Shown: in pieces, positions 1 to 8,729 of the stretch
Layout of the letters: the number at the start of each line of letters is the position of its first letter
How positions within the stretch are numbered: position 1 is the first letter of the stretch
Source of the DNA: Aquabacterium lacunae
GTDB taxonomy: Bacteria > Pseudomonadota > Gammaproteobacteria > Burkholderiales > Burkholderiaceae_C
NCBI RefSeq assembly: GCF_004310865.1
Contig: NZ_SIXI01000002.1
Coordinates: 310,001-374,000 of the forward strand
Length of the DNA stretch: 64,000 nucleotides
Direction of reading: 5' to 3'
Translations under genes and position numbers: made by a program
Notes under the pieces: model-generated
Database searches by the model: none
Told to the model about the DNA's origin: nothing
Seen by the model: the letters and a program-made list of their open reading frames with translations, nothing else

Positions 1-542
1 TCCGCACGCAACACCCGCATGTGCCGGTGGTGGGTGTCGAGCCCGGCGTCAAACCGGCGGTGGCCTTGAGCCACAACGGGCGGGTCGGCGTGATGGCCAC
101 GCCCGGCACGCTGGGCAGCCAGAAGTTCCGCGACCTGGTGGCCGCGCATGGCGGCTCGGCCCGCGTGGTGCTGCAACCGTGCCCCGGACTGGCCCGCGAA
201 ATCGAAAAGGGCGAACTCGACAGCCCCGCATTGCGCGACCTGGTGGACGGGTTCTGTCAGCCCCTGCGGGCCGCCGATGTGGACACGGTGGTGCTGGGCT
301 GCACGCACTACCCCTTCGTGGCCCCGCTGATCCAGCAGGCCATGGGCCCGCAGGTGCACCTGCTGGACACCGCCGATGCCGTGGCGCGGCACACCACACG
401 CCTGATCGCCCGGCTGCCAGCCGAGCCGGAACCGCTGGCGCAGGGTGTGCATTTGTGGACAACCGGCGACGCCCAACACCTGACCCAGGTGGCTGGAAGC
501 TGGTTGAATCTCACAGCCCCAACCACCCAACTGAGGGTGTAA
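1..542 (+). CDS. murI: Glutamate racemase, 3' part
   Basis: Glutamate racemase interconverts L- and D-glutamate in the cytoplasm and supplies D-Glu for peptidoglycan precursors. The frame is open from the window edge (codons start at base 3), so the N-terminal third is missing. What remains includes the substrate-pocket stretch PVVGVEPGVKPA, then MATPGTLGS, and the second catalytic cysteine in GCTHYPF at about 297-318. The C-terminal LLDTADAVARHT region is also typical of the family. Stop is TAA at 540-542. A short GC dyad surrounds the stop codon but has no T-tract. The gene is followed by the leader of the giant octad protein on the same strand, and there is no sign of functional linkage between the two. 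Confidence 0.93.
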   Translation, partial: RTQHPHVPVVGVEPGVKPAVALSHNGRVGVMATPGTLGSQKFRDLVAAHGGSARVVLQPCPGLAREIEKGELDSPALRDLVDGFCQPLRAADVDTVVLGCTHYPFVAPLIQQAMGPQVHLLDTADAVARHTTRLIARLPAEPEPLAQGVHLWTTGDAQHLTQVAGSWLNLTAPTTQLRV

Positions 543-652
543 GCGCACCCTGTTCAGGGCTTCGACTGCGCCACATGAAATCCGGGCGCGGGCTTTCGTG
601 CATGCGTCACGAAGCGCAGGCCAAAGTGAAAAAACCGGGGTGAAATGGCAGA

Positions 653-760
653 ACCCGCAAGCCGGGTGTGACTCAAGTCCCGAAAGCAAGGGGTCGATAA
701 AGCCGACAGTGGTGGAAGGTATGGCCTTCCGCCTTGAGCAGTCTTTGCGCCTGTCGGAGT
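653..760 (+). promoter_or_regulatory. Structured 5' leader of the octad-repeat gene with competing helices
   Basis: The 224 bases between murI and the giant gene hold no ORF with family support but much potential RNA structure. Visible helices are 653-657/663-667 (ACCCG/CGGGT), 711-719/725-733 (9 bp, one G-U), 693-696/704-707 (GTCG/CGAC) and 703-709/751-757 (CCGACAG/CTGTCGG). The last two share bases 704-707 and exclude each other. The second would also pair the first two bases of the GGAG ribosome-binding site (756-759). A further pairing, 672-677/733-738 (CTCAAG/CTTGAG), is possible. This resembles a translational switch. It does not match a riboswitch class I can confirm: the order GGCAgAACC-hairpin recalls c-di-GMP-I, but the conserved CGCAAAGCC of that class is absent. 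Pairing was done by eye, without energies. Confidence 0.35.
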
Positions 761-766
761 ACCCGC

Positions 767-3700
767 ATGCCTTCCATCATCACTTCGCTGACCACCGCCC
801 AGATCGCCGGTCTGTCCACTTCGTCGATCGCGCGGCTGACCAGCACCGACTGGCAAGCCTTCACGACCGAGCAGATCCAGGCGCTCACGGCCACGCAGAT
901 GGCGGCGATCACGACCAGCGGCTTGCGCGCCATCAGCAACGCCAACATTTCGGCGCTGACCACGGCCCAGATCGACTCGCTGGCCACCAACCAGCTGCAG
1001 GCGCTCAGCACCACCCAGATCGCTTCACTGCAATCCGACCAGATCGGGGCGCTGGAAGGCACCGACATTGCCGTGCTGAGCAATGCGCAGATCGTGGCCT
1101 TCAACACCGCCGGCCTGAGCCACTTCAACACCGAACAGATCCAGGCGCTCACGACGGGCCAGGTGGCCGGCCTGAGCACCCGCCAGATTGCAGCGCTGAG
1201 CAGCACGCAGATGGCGGCCATGGAAACGGCCGACCTGCGCGCCCTGACCGCCACCCAGGCGGCCGCACTGACCACCACCCAATCGACCGCGCTGACCACC
1301 GAGCAGGTGGCCTCGTTGACCACAGGCACCATTCGGGCCCTGAGCACCACCGCCCTGTCGGCCATGACGTCGGACCAGGTCGAGGCCATCACGACGGCGC
1401 AATTCACCGCCTTGAGTGCCGGCCAGGTCACGTCGTTGACCACCGAGCAGGTGGCGGCCATCAACACCGATGCCATCCGCGTGATCTCGGTGACCCAGAT
1501 CGCAGCCTTGAGCACCGCCCAGGTGGCCGCACTGGAAACCGTGCAGGTGGAAGCCCTGACGGCAGGCACCGTGCGGGCCCTGAGCACCGCACAGGTCGCC
1601 GCCCTGACCTCCGGGCAGGCCAGCGCCCTGACCACGGCCCAGGTGGCCGCCATGGAAACCGCCGACGTTCGCGCACTGAGTACCGCATCGGTCGCTGCAC
1701 TCAGCACCGACCAGGTGATCGCGCTGACCAGCAGCCAGGTGGGCGCCCTGAGTTCAACCCAGATTCAGTCCCTGCGCAATGACCAGGTCAGCGCCATCGA
1801 AACGCAGGACATCCGAGCACTGAGCAGCACGCAGGTGGCAGGCTTGTCCACCGCCCAGGTGGCAGAGCTGCAGTCCAGCCAGGTGGCTGCGCTGAACACA
1901 TCGGCCCTGCGCGCCTTCAGCAACGATCAAGTCGACGCCCTGGAGACCGAACAGATCGCCGCCCTGACGACGGGCCAGATGAGCGGGCTGACCACAGCCC
2001 AGATGGGGTGGCTGAGCAGCGATCAGATCGGTGCCCTGGGCACCGCCAACGTGGCAGCCCTGCAGACCGCCCAGGTGCGCTCGATCGACACCGGCGCACT
2101 GGCTGGCCTGAGCACCGACCAGGTGGTGGCCCTGACCGCCGGCCAGGTGGCGGCCATGAGCACCGCTCAGATCGAAGCGCTGGACACCACGCAGGTGGCC
2201 GCGCTGGAAACCGCCGATGTGCGGGCCTTGACCACCGCACAGGCCGCGGTGCTGAGCTCGGCCCAGGCCGCAGCCCTGACCACGGCCCAGGTGCAAGCCC
2301 TGGAAACCGTGGACCTGCGCGCCCTGCAGACCGCCAGTGTGGCTGCACTGACCACCGATCAGGTGACGGCCCTGACCTCCAGCCAGGTCAGCTCGCTGAC
2401 CACTGCGCAGGTGGTGGCCCTGAGCTCCACCCAGGTCAGTGCCATCGACACGCAAGACGTGGCTGCCCTGACCCTGGCACAAGCCACTGCCCTGACCTCG
2501 GCCCAGGTGGCCGGTCTGGATGCTGACCAGGTGCAGGCCCTGAGCACCGCCAATGTGCGTGCCCTGAGCACGGCCGCGGTGGAATCGCTCAGCACCGACC
2601 AGATCCAGGCCCTGACCACCCGCCAGGCGGCCGCCTTGAGCTCGGCCCAGCTGGGCGCCTGGTCGACCACCCAGGTGCAATCGATCGAAACGGCCGACCT
2701 GGCAGCCTTGTCCACGGGGCAGATGGCAGGCCTGACCTCCGACCGCATTGGCGCCCTGGTCACCGACCAGGTGGTGGCCCTGACCACCGCGCAGGTGGCC
2801 GGCCTGAGCACCCGCCAGTTCAGCGGCCTGACCTCCGAGCAGGTGGCCGTGATGGAAACGCAGGACCTGGCCGCCATCACCACGGCCCATGCCGGCGTGC
2901 TGAGTACCGAGCAGGCCAGCGCGCTGTCGGCCGCCCAGGTTCAGGCGCTTGAAACGGCCGATGTCCGCGCCATCGGCACGACCACGCTGAGCAGCCTCAG
3001 TTCCGACCAGGTGGCTGCACTGACCACCGCCCAGGTGGCCAACCTGGGCACCGCTCAGGTGGCCAACCTGACCACCACCCAGGTGGCCGCACTGGAAACT
3101 GCCGACGTGGTGGCCCTGACCACCGCCCATGCCGCAGCCCTGACCACCGCACAGGTGGTGGCGCTGCAGACGCAGCAAGTGGCGGCCATCGAATCGGGTG
3201 ACTTCCGTGTGCTGAGCACCGCCAACATCGCGGCGCTGACCACCGAACAGATCCAGGTGATGACCACCGGTCAGACCGCTGCCCTGCAGACACAGCAGGT
3301 GCGCGCGCTGACCACCGCCCAGGTCGAAGCCATCACCACCACCAATGCTGCGGTGCTGCTGACCGGTCAGATCAATGCGCTGAGCACCGCGCAGATCGCC
3401 GCGCTGACCACCGACCAGGTGCGTGAGCTGACCTCAGCCCAGGTGGTGTCGCTGCGCACCGACCAGCTGCGCGCCATGAGCACGGCCCAGATCGCCGCCA
3501 TCGAAACCGGCGACGTGGCCCGCATGACGCTGGCCCAGGTCAGCTCGTTCACCTCGGAGCAGGCTGCTGCGCTGGAAACCGGACAGATCCAGGCCCTGAC
3601 CACCGCCAATGTGCGTGGCCTGACGACCGCTGCCGTGGCCAACCTGTCGACCGAGCAGATCGAGGCCATGACCAGTGCCCAGGTGGGCGCCCTGAGCTCA

Positions 3701-6700
3701 GGCCAGCTGACCGCCCTGAGCACGGCCCAGCTGGTGGCGATCGAAACCGCTGACCTGCAGGCCATCGGCACTGCGGTGTTGTCGCGCCTGACTGGCGGCA
3801 GCGTGGCCGCACTGACCACAGACCAGATCGCGGCACTGACCACGGGCCAGGTGGCCGGCTTGACCACGGCCCAGGTGGCGGCCCTGACCACCGAGCAGAT
3901 GGCGGCCATCGAAACCGCCGATGTGCGTGCACTGACCACGGCCCAGGCCATGGCCCTGAGCACGGCCCAGAGCACCGCACTGACCACGGCACAGGTTGCC
4001 GCCCTCGAAACGGCCGACCTGCGGGCCCTGCGCACCGAGAACATCGCGGCCCTGACCACCGACCAGATCCGTGCCCTGACCACCGCGCAAGTGGCCAACC
4101 TGCAGACACAGCAAGTGGCAGCCCTGACCACCGAACAAGCCCTGTCGATGGAAACCGCCGATGTGGCGGCCTTGACGGTGCAGCAGGTGGTGGCCCTGGG
4201 CAATGCCAATGTGGCGGCGCTCGACAGCGCCCAGATGGCCGCTTTCAGCTCTCGACAGGTGGCCGCCCTGAGCACCGGCCAGGTGGCCGCCATCACCACG
4301 GCGGTGCTGGAGACCCTGACCACCGAGCAGGTGCGGGCCCTGACTTCCGGCCAGGTGGCGGCACTGACCACCGAGCAGTTGCAAGCCGTCACCACCGCCC
4401 AGTTCGCGGCGCTTGACGCCCTTGACGTGCGCGCCATGGGCACCGACCAGATCGCCTCGCTCACCACCGCCCAGGTGGTGGCGCTGACCACCGCGCAAGC
4501 CCAGCAGCTGACCACCGCACAAATGGCAGCCTTGACCAGCAGCCAGCTGGAGGCTCTGGAGGTGGCGGACCTGATCACGCTGAGCACCGCCCAGGTGGCG
4601 GCCATCAATTCGGATCACTTCGACGCGCTCACCACCGATCAGGTGGCTGCACTGACCACGGCACAGGCGGCCGCACTGACCACCGGTCAGGTCAGCACCC
4701 TGACCACCGAGCAGATCGCAGCGATCGAAACCGCCGACATCCGGGCCCTGCAGGCTCGCCACATCGCAGCCCTGAGCACCGCCCAGGCAGCGGCACTGAC
4801 CGCCGACCAGGTGGCCGCGATCGAAACCGCCGACCTGCGTTCGCTGAGCACAGACGCCGTGGCGGCCCTGGGCAGCGCCCAGCTGCAGGCCCTGACCACG
4901 GCGCAAGCCACCGCCCTGACGTCGCAGCAGCTGCGTGCCTTGAGCACCGAACAGCTGCAGGCCCTGGAAACGCGTGACGTGGCGGCCCTGACGGTGGCCC
5001 AGCTGGTCACCCTCGCCACCGAATCGGTGGCGGCGCTGAGCACCGCGCAGATCGAGGGGCTGACCACCACCCAGGTGGCCGGCCTGAGCACCCAGCAAGT
5101 GCGCGCACTGACCACCGAGCAGATGGCCGCCATGGAGGGTGTGGACGTGCGTGCCCTGACCTCGCAGCAGGCCGCCGTGCTCAGCTCCGAGCAGGTGGGG
5201 GCTCTGACCACCCAGCAACTGGCCTTCCTGGAAGTGACCGACCTCAAGGCCATCCAGAACGCCAGCCTGGCCGGTCTGGAAACCGCCGCCATCGTGGCCC
5301 TGAGCACCGCGCAGCTGGCCGGCCTGGGCACCGCCCAGATCCGATCCCTGAGCACCACACAGATCGCCGCCATCGCCACGGAAGACGTCTCCGCACTGAC
5401 CACGCAGCAACTGCAGGCCCTGCAGACCGACAGCACCAGCGCGCTGACCACGGCGCAGGTGGTGGCACTGAGCAGCCAGCAAGTGGCCTCCTTGAGCACC
5501 GCGCAAGTTGCAGCCCTGCTGACCGATCAGGTCGCCGCACTGGAAACCCAGGACCTGCGGGCCTTGTCGGGCATGCAGCTGGGGGCGCTGAGCAGCGCAC
5601 AAGCTGTGGCGCTGACCACGGCGCAGGTCGCTGCACTGACCTCGCTGCAGATCCGCAGCCTGAGCACCGACGCGGTGGCCGCCCTGGAGACCCAGCAGAT
5701 CGAAGCGCTGGGCACCCAGCAGATGCAAGGTTTCACCACCGCGCAACTGCAAGCCCTGAGCACCGACCAGGTGCGTGCGCTGGAAACCCAGGACTTTGCC
5801 GCCCTGAGCGCCAGCCAGGTGCAGGCCCTGGGGGCCACACGCGCCCAGGCCCTGACCACAGACCAGATCCAGGCCCTGACCACCGCACAGGCTGCCGGCC
5901 TGAGCACGGCCCAGGTGGCCGCACTGAGCACCGAACAGGTGGCCGCGCTGGAAACAATCGACCTGCGGGCCATGGGCACGGCCCAGTTTGCAGCCTTGTC
6001 GAGCGAGCAGGTGGCCAGCCTCACGGCCGGTCAGGTCACCGCACTTGAAACCGCTGACCTGCGCGCCATCATGACCGGTGGCATCGCTGCGCTGGCCACC
6101 GACCGCATCGCCGCCTTGACCACCGCGCAAGCGGCTGCACTGGGCACCGACCAGGTGCAGGCCCTGACCAGTGACCAGGTGGGCGCACTGGGCACGGCCC
6201 ACATCCGCGCCCTGGGCACCCAGCAGTTCACGGCCCTGACCACCGCCCAGGTGGAAGGCCTCAGCGCCGACCAGGTGGCCGCGATCGAAACCGTCGACCT
6301 GCGCTCGATGAGCACGGCAGCCGTGGCCCACCTCAGCAGCAGTCAGGTGGCCGCACTCACCGCCACACAGGTGGCAGCACTGACCACGGCTCAGGTGCAG
6401 GCCTTGACCACCGAGCAGCTCGGCGCGCTGGACACGGCAGACATCCGCGCCATGATCAGCACCCAGTTCGGTGTGCTCAGCACGGCACAGTTCGCTGCCC
6501 TGTCGACCGCACAGATCGACGCCATCGAAACCGCTGACTTGCGCGCAGTGACCACGGCCGCCATCGCCGGCATGACCACCGAGCAGGTGGCCGCGCTGAG
6601 CAGTGCACAGGCTGCAGCACTCACCAATGCCCAGGTCGCCGCGTTGAGCACCGAGCAGCTGGTGGCTGTCGAAACCAATGACCTGGCCGCCCTGGGCACC

Positions 6701-8692
6701 GCCCAGATCCAGGCCCTGGGCACCACGGGCGCCGCTGCGCTGACCACCGCGCAAGTGGTGGGCCTGACCACGGCCCAGGTGGCCGGCCTGAGCACGGCCC
6801 AGATCAGCCGCCTGACCACCGACCAAGTCGCGGCCATCGAGACCGCCGACATCCGCGCCCTGCTGGCCTCGCAAGTGGCTGCGCTGAGCAGTGACCAGGC
6901 GCAAGCCCTGACCACCGCGCAAGTGGCCGCACTTGAAACGCTGGATCTGCGTTCGCTGAGCACCTCTGCCTTCGCGGCCCTCAGCACCGAACAGGTGGGG
7001 GCCCTGACCACGGCACAGACCGCCAACCTGACCTCTCAACAGGTGGCCGCCCTCACCGCCACCCAGGTCGAAGGGCTGGAGGTGGCTGACCTGGCCGCGG
7101 TGTCGGTGGCCCTGGTGCCGCAACTGAGCACCGCCGTGATCGCAGCGTTGTCGACCGCTCAGCTGCAGGGCCTGACCACGGCCCAAGCCGCAGCACTGAA
7201 CGCTGGCCAGCTCGCGGCGCTCTCTTCCACCCAGCTCTCCGGCATGGAAACGGCCGACATCAAGGCCCTCAGCGGCACCCAGCTGGGCACGCTGAACACC
7301 GAGCAGATCGCCAACCTGACCACCGCCCAGGTGGCTGCGATCGACACTGCCGATCTGCGGTCGCTGGGGTCTGCCGCCGTGGCCGCACTGACCACCGAGC
7401 AACTGGTGGCGCTGGACACGGCTGGCATCCGGGCCTTCACGGCCACACAGTTCCAGGCGCTTCACAGCGAACAGCTGGTGGGCCTGACCACGGGACAGGT
7501 GGCGGCACTGGATGTCACGTCGATCCGTGCCATCGCCACCGATGAATTCGCTGCCCTGAGCACCGATCAGATCCGCGCCTTCACCTCGGCGCAGATGGCG
7601 GGCTTTGGCACCGAACAGGTGGCTGCCCTGACCTCTGACCAGATCGTGGCCATCGAAACGGCCGATCTGCGTGGTTTCACTGGCACCCAGTTCGCCAACC
7701 TGCAGACCAGTGCCATCGAGGCCCTGACCACCGACCAGGTGGCGGCCCTGGGCACGGCGCACATCGCGGCACTGACCACCGCCCAGGTGGTGGCGATCGA
7801 GACCGCCGACCTGGTGGCCCTGACCACCACACAGATGCGTGCACTGAGTGTGGGCTCGATCGCGGCGCTGACCACCGACCAGGTCACTGCCTTCGAAACC
7901 GGTGACCTGGCCGCGTTGAACATGATCCAGGTCTCGGCCTTCAGCGGCTCGCAGCTGGCCGCCATGAACGCCGACCAGATCGACGCCCTGCTGTCAGCCT
8001 CACCCATCGTGCTGGATCTCGACGGTGACGGCGTGCGCACCCTGTCGACCCAGGCTGGCGTGCAGTTCGACCTGAACGCCACCGGGCGCGCCAGCACCGT
8101 GGGCTGGGCCTCGGCCACCGATGGCCTGCTGGTGATGGACCGCAACGGCGACGGACAGATCAACGATGGCCGCGAGCTGTTCGGCAGCGCCACCTTGCTG
8201 GACAACGGCCAGCGCGCCTCGAACGGCTACGAAGCCTTGCTGGCCCTGGACAGCAACCATGACCTGCGCATGGACGCGCAAGACGCGGCCTGGGCCACGC
8301 TCAAGCTGTGGGTGGACGCCAACAGCGATGGTGTGACCGATGCCGGCGAGCTGCACGGCCTGAACGAAATGGGCGTGGCCTCGATGGACCTGCAGGCCCT
8401 GACCGGCACGCAGATGGACCAGGGCAACCTGCTGGGTCTGGTGTCGAGCTACACCACCACGGGCGGTGAACAGCGTGACATGGCCGACGTGTGGTTCGCC
8501 CGGGAAGCCACCACGGTGAGCACCGACGACCTGCTGGCAGGCCCCACCGACAGCGGGCTGGGCCATGCACTGGTGTCTGACGGGCAAGCGAGCCCCGCCA
8601 GCGCCGGTCAGGCCACAGCGGCTGTGGTGAGCAGCAGCCCGTCGCTCAGCAGCGACCTCAGCGAAGAGGCCCGCCGCAACCTGCTGATTTGA
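767..8692 (+). CDS. Giant octapeptide-repeat protein, probable type I secreted surface or matrix protein
   Basis: A protein of 2,641 residues. The start is the ATG at 767, with GGAG seven bases upstream; the frame is open further up but lacks a comparable site. After a seven-residue lead, residues 8-2407 are octads of consensus L-[ST]-[ST]-x-Q-[VI]-x-A. Residues about 2412-2590 resemble the calcium-binding region of FrpC-like RTX proteins. It starts SPIVLDLDGDGV (Asp2417) and has further EF-hand-like loops (DRNGDGQIND, DSNHDLRMD, DANSDGVTD). The last 60 residues are Ser/Ala/Asp-rich and end hydrophobic, as type I secretion signals often do. There is no N-terminal signal peptide and there are no GGxGxD nonapeptides. 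The convergent neighbouring operon encodes a type I exporter and glycosyltransferases, so this is the likely cargo (inference). I recognise no named family for the octads. Each has about two Ser/Thr, giving roughly 600 possible O-glycosylation sites. Confidence 0.85.
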   Translation: MPSIITSLTTAQIAGLSTSSIARLTSTDWQAFTTEQIQALTATQMAAITTSGLRAISNANISALTTAQIDSLATNQLQALSTTQIASLQSDQIGALEGTDIAVLSNAQIVAFNTAGLSHFNTEQIQALTTGQVAGLSTRQIAALSSTQMAAMETADLRALTATQAAALTTTQSTALTTEQVASLTTGTIRALSTTALSAMTSDQVEAITTAQFTALSAGQVTSLTTEQVAAINTDAIRVISVTQIAALSTAQVAALETVQVEALTAGTVRALSTAQVAALTSGQASALTTAQVAAMETADVRALSTASVAALSTDQVIALTSSQVGALSSTQIQSLRNDQVSAIETQDIRALSSTQVAGLSTAQVAELQSSQVAALNTSALRAFSNDQVDALETEQIAALTTGQMSGLTTAQMGWLSSDQIGALGTANVAALQTAQVRSIDTGALAGLSTDQVVALTAGQVAAMSTAQIEALDTTQVAALETADVRALTTAQAAVLSSAQAAALTTAQVQALETVDLRALQTASVAALTTDQVTALTSSQVSSLTTAQVVALSSTQVSAIDTQDVAALTLAQATALTSAQVAGLDADQVQALSTANVRALSTAAVESLSTDQIQALTTRQAAALSSAQLGAWSTTQVQSIETADLAALSTGQMAGLTSDRIGALVTDQVVALTTAQVAGLSTRQFSGLTSEQVAVMETQDLAAITTAHAGVLSTEQASALSAAQVQALETADVRAIGTTTLSSLSSDQVAALTTAQVANLGTAQVANLTTTQVAALETADVVALTTAHAAALTTAQVVALQTQQVAAIESGDFRVLSTANIAALTTEQIQVMTTGQTAALQTQQVRALTTAQVEAITTTNAAVLLTGQINALSTAQIAALTTDQVRELTSAQVVSLRTDQLRAMSTAQIAAIETGDVARMTLAQVSSFTSEQAAALETGQIQALTTANVRGLTTAAVANLSTEQIEAMTSAQVGALSSGQLTALSTAQLVAIETADLQAIGTAVLSRLTGGSVAALTTDQIAALTTGQVAGLTTAQVAALTTEQMAAIETADVRALTTAQAMALSTAQSTALTTAQVAALETADLRALRTENIAALTTDQIRALTTAQVANLQTQQVAALTTEQALSMETADVAALTVQQVVALGNANVAALDSAQMAAFSSRQVAALSTGQVAAITTAVLETLTTEQVRALTSGQVAALTTEQLQAVTTAQFAALDALDVRAMGTDQIASLTTAQVVALTTAQAQQLTTAQMAALTSSQLEALEVADLITLSTAQVAAINSDHFDALTTDQVAALTTAQAAALTTGQVSTLTTEQIAAIETADIRALQARHIAALSTAQAAALTADQVAAIETADLRSLSTDAVAALGSAQLQALTTAQATALTSQQLRALSTEQLQALETRDVAALTVAQLVTLATESVAALSTAQIEGLTTTQVAGLSTQQVRALTTEQMAAMEGVDVRALTSQQAAVLSSEQVGALTTQQLAFLEVTDLKAIQNASLAGLETAAIVALSTAQLAGLGTAQIRSLSTTQIAAIATEDVSALTTQQLQALQTDSTSALTTAQVVALSSQQVASLSTAQVAALLTDQVAALETQDLRALSGMQLGALSSAQAVALTTAQVAALTSLQIRSLSTDAVAALETQQIEALGTQQMQGFTTAQLQALSTDQVRALETQDFAALSASQVQALGATRAQALTTDQIQALTTAQAAGLSTAQVAALSTEQVAALETIDLRAMGTAQFAALSSEQVASLTAGQVTALETADLRAIMTGGIAALATDRIAALTTAQAAALGTDQVQALTSDQVGALGTAHIRALGTQQFTALTTAQVEGLSADQVAAIETVDLRSMSTAAVAHLSSSQVAALTATQVAALTTAQVQALTTEQLGALDTADIRAMISTQFGVLSTAQFAALSTAQIDAIETADLRAVTTAAIAGMTTEQVAALSSAQAAALTNAQVAALSTEQLVAVETNDLAALGTAQIQALGTTGAAALTTAQVVGLTTAQVAGLSTAQISRLTTDQVAAIETADIRALLASQVAALSSDQAQALTTAQVAALETLDLRSLSTSAFAALSTEQVGALTTAQTANLTSQQVAALTATQVEGLEVADLAAVSVALVPQLSTAVIAALSTAQLQGLTTAQAAALNAGQLAALSSTQLSGMETADIKALSGTQLGTLNTEQIANLTTAQVAAIDTADLRSLGSAAVAALTTEQLVALDTAGIRAFTATQFQALHSEQLVGLTTGQVAALDVTSIRAIATDEFAALSTDQIRAFTSAQMAGFGTEQVAALTSDQIVAIETADLRGFTGTQFANLQTSAIEALTTDQVAALGTAHIAALTTAQVVAIETADLVALTTTQMRALSVGSIAALTTDQVTAFETGDLAALNMIQVSAFSGSQLAAMNADQIDALLSASPIVLDLDGDGVRTLSTQAGVQFDLNATGRASTVGWASATDGLLVMDRNGDGQINDGRELFGSATLLDNGQRASNGYEALLALDSNHDLRMDAQDAAWATLKLWVDANSDGVTDAGELHGLNEMGVASMDLQALTGTQMDQGNLLGLVSSYTTTGGEQRDMADVWFAREATTVSTDDLLAGPTDSGLGHALVSDGQASPASAGQATAAVVSSSPSLSSDLSEEARRNLLI
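788..7987 (+). repeat. Tandem 24-bp (octapeptide) repeat, 300 units
   Basis: The array is 7,200 bp, that is 300 units of 24 bp coding for L-[ST]-[ST]-x-Q-[VI]-x-A. The hydrophobic first position sits at residue 8 and again at residue 2400, which is exactly 299 octads apart. The register of codons stays in phase throughout the array, so I see no insertion or deletion. Units differ in sequence by substitution, mostly at positions 3-4 and 6-8 and at third codon positions, and are not recent identical copies. A variant unit lacking the Gln, of type x-E-T-A-D-[LV]-R-A, recurs every 4-10 units. The opposite strand is also largely open because of the biased codons; those reading frames are not genes. 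Confidence 0.95.
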
Positions 8693-8699
8693 GCCCGAG

Positions 8700-8723
8700 G
8701 GGCCCTTCCCGCGGGAGGGGCCC
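8700..8723. terminator. GC-rich hairpin between convergent genes
   Basis: Arms 8700-8710 and 8713-8723 pair over 10-11 bp with one G-U. The hairpin lies 7 bp after the octad-gene stop and 7 bp before the stop of the convergent GT4 gene. Neither side has a clear T-tract, so it would be a weak or shared terminator. Confidence 0.5.
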
Positions 8724-8729
8724 GAAGCT

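Noticed and set aside
640..733. c-di-GMP-I (GEMM) riboswitch in the octad gene leader
   Set aside because: GGCAgAACC followed by a hairpin is suggestive, but the conserved CGCAAAGCC is replaced by CTCAAGTCC and the 3' motif is missing. It is kept only as an unclassified structured leader.
598..1782. Plus-strand frame beginning at 598 and running into the octad gene
   Set aside because: It is in a different frame from the octads, rich in His/Gly/Arg, and lacks a ribosome-binding site. It would hide the leader and the well-placed start at 767.
3698..7762. Very long open frame on the minus strand within the octad array (about 1,350 codons), and others there such as 673-1707 and 1754-3178
   Set aside because: They mirror the 24-bp repeat; the biased codons of the real gene (CTG, ACC, GCC, CAG) leave the other frames free of stops. 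The products are low-complexity Gly/Gln/His or Val/Ser/Ala repeats with no family features.
767..8692. Classic RTX toxin or LapA-type adhesin
   Set aside because: There are no GGxGxD nonapeptide arrays, no N-terminal retention module with a LapG site, and no acyltransferase gene. Only the FrpC-like calcium-binding end is shared.
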